NCBI GenBank assembly: GCA_937902125.1
Contig: CALDIB010000003.1
Coordinates: 1 to 7,039, forward strand
Direction of reading: 5' to 3'
Source of the DNA: an uncultured Treponema sp.
Lineage (GTDB): Bacteria; Spirochaetota; Spirochaetia; Treponematales; Treponemataceae
DNA: 7,039 bases
Part shown: positions 4,849 to 7,039 of the stretch, in pieces
How positions within the stretch are numbered: the first letter of the stretch is position 1
How the letters are laid out: every line of letters begins with the position of its first letter
Notes under the pieces: generated by a model
What the model was told of the DNA's origin: nothing
The model's database searches: none
What the model saw: only the letters and a program-made list of their open reading frames with translations
Made by a program: the position numbers and the translations under genes

Positions 4849-6854
4849 TGACAAGACGAATGAAAAAACCGGCCATTATATTTTTTGTCGCGCTTATCTC
4901 CTCGGCGCTTCTCTCCTCCGCGCTTGCCGGCTGCTCAAAAAAGCCGCGCTCCATTTTTGACTACAAGGATTGCGTTTTTAGCGGAACTAGCGGACTTTTA
5001 AAAACCGTCGAGCCGGAAGACAACAACGGCTATTCCTTGGTCTTGCTTTCAGCCGGGAGTCCCGTCAAGCTTTTGGACTGGAACAAAGAGCGGGAGCGCT
5101 TCCACGTTCGCGCCCAAAAAGGCTTGGCGAGCGGCTGGTGCGGCGTTGACGAATTGGAATTCAAGCCCAACGTTTTGGACTTTCTTGACGATTTTATTTT
5201 GCAAGACAAGGAACTCTTGAAAAACATAATCCAGCAAATCAAGTTTGAAAAGCTTTCTGAAATAAACGACAAGCTTTTAATGCTTTGCGACATTGTTGAA
5301 TTTGAAACAGAAGAAGACGCAAGGGATTTTTGGAACGGAATCTTTTACTATCTTACAAGAGAAAGGATAAAAACAAACGACTTTGAAAGGCTTAAAGGAA
5401 AGCCTTGCGTTTACTTAAAATGGGTTGACTTGGACACCATTCCAGATAGCATAGACTCAAACGCTTCGGCGTTGAACAACTTGGACAAAATCCCCTACGT
5501 TCCGATGGGGCAAAACGAAGAAACGCCCTTAATCCGCGCGATGAAAAACGGCTGCAAAAATTATTTTGACGCCGCGCTGCGAACAGAATGGGATTTGACT
5601 GTCCAAGACAAGTTTGGAAAAAATGTTTTTGACTACGCGCGCGAGCAAGGCTTTTCCGAAATCGAAAGCGCGAAAAATTCCTCCAACAAAAAGGCCGACT
5701 ACGAAGAAATAGCCAACAACTGGAGTGAATACGCTCCGAAAATTTTAATGGAAAAATTGAACGAGCCAAAAGAGCGGCGCTTTCACAACTCGCAAAAGCT
5801 GGATTTACGATTCCGCGACAAGCAAATTGAAGAGGCGCTGGATTTCGCTAAAGAAAAAACAAAGTTCGACATTGACGAACAAAGCCTTAGCGTCGCGCCT
5901 TTTGGCTATTCAATCCGCTTTGGCGCAATCGGCCAGCGCTACCATTCCGTTTGCGACCAACACATCGTCACAAGCCAAAAAGAAAAGATTCCTGTCGCGG
6001 CGATGGAACGATTGAAGGTCTTTAAAGGCCTTCCGTTTGAGCATCTTGTGAAAATCGGCGAAAAAACAATTCGCTCCAACTTTCTTCTTGTCCAAAAAGA
6101 GGACGGACGCATTGGCATGATTGACTCCCTTTCTTTGGCGCACATCAGTTCCGGACGAACGGATTGGCACGTAAAAGAATTTGGCTGGCATGAAGAGCAT
6201 GAGGAAGCGCTTAAAGAAATTCAAAAAAAATATCCACACGCGATTTACACGGACATATACCAGGGCGGAATGATTGTCACCGGCTACAAAACGCTTCTTG
6301 CCACTTTGTTCACCGCAGGCAAGGGAAAATCATACATTGGAAACCTTTATCTTGTGGAAGAAAATTTTACGGGAGAAGGACTGTCAACAGACCTTGCCGT
6401 CCAGCCAGTTTGCTTTGACGACATGATTGAACTTGCAAACATCAATCTTGACAATCGCGGAGGCGACAAAGAAAGCGTTAACAGCGAGATCAGCCTTGAA
6501 CTAGAAATTTCGGAAAGCGATAAGCCGATAGCAATCGTAAACCGCGAACTCTGCGTCTTCAAAAACTTTGACCGCTTTATCGTGGCGAACAAAAACGCTT
6601 ATCTTTTGGACGGCGGCCGCCTTTCCCATTTGTTCACGATAAACGCGTGGCCAGACTACTCTTCCCTTCGCGTCCGATTTTATTCCGCGCCAAAAAGCGT
6701 CCTATGCCTTTACGGCGACGAGCAATTTAAAAATCAATACGAGGCCTGGCGCTTTTCCGACAGCGGAGAAATTCTCTCGCACCGAGTTTTTCGCGACGAC
6801 CGGGAATACGAAGAATATTTAAAAACAATTTATAAAACTGAGGATTCAAAATGA
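4848..6854 (+). CDS. large lipoprotein with SH3-like and ankyrin-like segments
   Basis: Product of 668 residues. The N-terminus has two Arg, then KK, a hydrophobic run and the lipobox LAGC with Cys29, indicating a lipid-anchored envelope protein. Residues about 44-105 look like a bacterial SH3-like domain (AGSPVKLLDW...RFHVRAQKGLASGWCGVDEL, ending in the usual GW-x-x-x-EL). Residues about 225-275 match ankyrin logic (ETPLIRAMKNG...DLTVQDKFGKNVFDYAREQG), one or two repeats only. The region from about 320 to 668 is a long, probably beta-rich portion with no family I recognise; it holds repeated acidic and aromatic strands. The ATG overlaps the preceding TAA by one base and has no clear Shine-Dalgarno, so initiation probably depends on ribosomes finishing the LRR gene. 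An in-frame ATG at 4860 would also retain the signal. The stop overlaps the next ORF by four bases (ATGA). Confidence 0.9.
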   Translation: MTRRMKKPAIIFFVALISSALLSSALAGCSKKPRSIFDYKDCVFSGTSGLLKTVEPEDNNGYSLVLLSAGSPVKLLDWNKERERFHVRAQKGLASGWCGVDELEFKPNVLDFLDDFILQDKELLKNIIQQIKFEKLSEINDKLLMLCDIVEFETEEDARDFWNGIFYYLTRERIKTNDFERLKGKPCVYLKWVDLDTIPDSIDSNASALNNLDKIPYVPMGQNEETPLIRAMKNGCKNYFDAALRTEWDLTVQDKFGKNVFDYAREQGFSEIESAKNSSNKKADYEEIANNWSEYAPKILMEKLNEPKERRFHNSQKLDLRFRDKQIEEALDFAKEKTKFDIDEQSLSVAPFGYSIRFGAIGQRYHSVCDQHIVTSQKEKIPVAAMERLKVFKGLPFEHLVKIGEKTIRSNFLLVQKEDGRIGMIDSLSLAHISSGRTDWHVKEFGWHEEHEEALKEIQKKYPHAIYTDIYQGGMIVTGYKTLLATLFTAGKGKSYIGNLYLVEENFTGEGLSTDLAVQPVCFDDMIELANINLDNRGGDKESVNSEISLELEISESDKPIAIVNRELCVFKNFDRFIVANKNAYLLDGGRLSHLFTINAWPDYSSLRVRFYSAPKSVLCLYGDEQFKNQYEAWRFSDSGEILSHRVFRDDREYEEYLKTIYKTEDSK

Positions 6855-6931
6855 AAAAACCAATCGCGCTTGCGCCGGCCTTGCTTTTAGGCGTTTGCCC
6901 ATGCTTTGCCCGCCTTTTTTTTGCGGTATGA
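6851..6931 (+). CDS. 26-residue signal-peptide-like ORF, possibly a truncated gene remnant
   Basis: Encodes MKKPIALAPALLLGVCPC followed by FARLFFAV and TGA. It has two basic residues, a hydrophobic core and a CFA-R junction, like a signal peptide with almost nothing after it. It is well placed for translation: GAGGA (6840-6844) lies six nt upstream, and its ATG overlaps the preceding TGA (ATGA). The start resembles that of the lipoprotein before it (MKKPAII at residues 5-11). It may therefore be the head of a decayed paralogue, or a genuine small membrane or secreted peptide. A run of eight T (6915-6922) sits just before its stop; loss of one T would join its frame to the ORF at 6951. There are no homologues I can name. 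Confidence 0.5.
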   Translation: MKKPIALAPALLLGVCPCFARLFFAV

Positions 6932-6937
6932 TGGGGG

Positions 6938-6944
6938 AAAGGAG
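6938..6944 (+). promoter_or_regulatory. ribosome binding site of the last lipoprotein gene
   Basis: AAAGGAG is six nt before the ATG at 6951, a strong Shine-Dalgarno. It shows this ORF has independent initiation rather than relying on the small ORF before it. Confidence 0.65.
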
Positions 6945-6950
6945 CGAACT

Positions 6951-7039
6951 ATGAAAAAGCTATTTCTGATTTTTGCGGCGCTGTTCGCGCTGTCGTCGTG
7001 CGAGAAAAAGTCCGCGCCGCAAAGCGCGCAGGTCGAAGC
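6951..7039 (+). CDS. putative lipoprotein, N-terminal fragment (cut by window edge)
   Basis: Only 29 codons plus two bases are inside the window. The product starts MKKLFLIFAALFALSSCEKK: two Lys, a hydrophobic core and the lipobox LSSC with Cys17. A Lys/Ser/Ala/Gln-rich linker follows, as is usual after a lipid anchor. The mature domain lies outside the window, so no function can be given. It starts 19 nt after the small ORF stop. Its visible codons lean to GCG, CTG and TCG, somewhat more GC-rich than the preceding lipoprotein gene, though the sample is short. Confidence 0.75.
   Translation, partial: MKKLFLIFAALFALSSCEKKSAPQSAQVE

Noticed and set aside
6886..6922. Possible intrinsic terminator ending in the T8 run
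   Set aside because: Only a four-pair GGCG/CGCC stem with a long loop can be formed before the T-run, too weak to call; it also lies inside a translated small ORF.
1..7039. CRISPR arrays, tRNA/rRNA genes, transposases, toxin-antitoxin or defence genes
   Set aside because: No regularly spaced repeats, no cloverleaf or rRNA-like sequence, and no recognisable mobile or defence protein motifs were found on either strand.

Overview
The window looks like a chromosomal piece of a spirochaete, most likely a Treponema relative. This rests on three things: a BspA-type leucine-rich-repeat exported protein of the kind abundant in treponemes, several lipoproteins and envelope proteins in one gene cluster, and a phosphoglycerate mutase of the plant/trypanosomatid-like subtype. 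This is family-level recognition by eye, not a database result.

Layout. (1) Positions 1-1031, minus strand: the N-terminal two thirds of a cofactor-independent phosphoglycerate mutase (gpmI), cut by the left edge. It has its own sigma70-like promoter at 1090-1118. (2) Positions 1032-1269: a gene-free gap with that promoter, two short hairpins and one copy of a repeat that recurs at 2041-2069. (3) Positions 1270-2007, minus strand: a six-helix membrane protein resembling the Pr6Pr family. (4) Positions 2008-2096: a compact divergent control region with back-to-back promoters. A perfect 6-6-6 dyad lies between them, and both predicted transcripts would start almost at their start codons. (5) Positions 2097 to the right edge, plus strand: a tight run of six ORFs, probably one operon. 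In order these are a polytopic membrane protein, a membrane protein with a DUF3592-like domain, an exported LRR protein, a large lipoprotein with SH3-like and ankyrin-like segments, a 26-codon signal-peptide-like ORF, and the start of another lipoprotein.

The plus-strand genes are linked by gaps of 15 and 55 nt, a TAATG overlap, an ATGA overlap and a 19-nt gap, so co-transcription and translational coupling are likely. All products are predicted to be in the membrane, exported or lipid-anchored. The cluster therefore looks like an uncharacterised cell-envelope module; no enzyme, defence or mobile-element function can be read from it. The most notable points are the organisation of the divergent promoter region, the near-identical repeats bracketing the Pr6Pr-like gene, an AIG1-like Thr/His pair in that protein, and the decayed-or-real small ORF at 6851.
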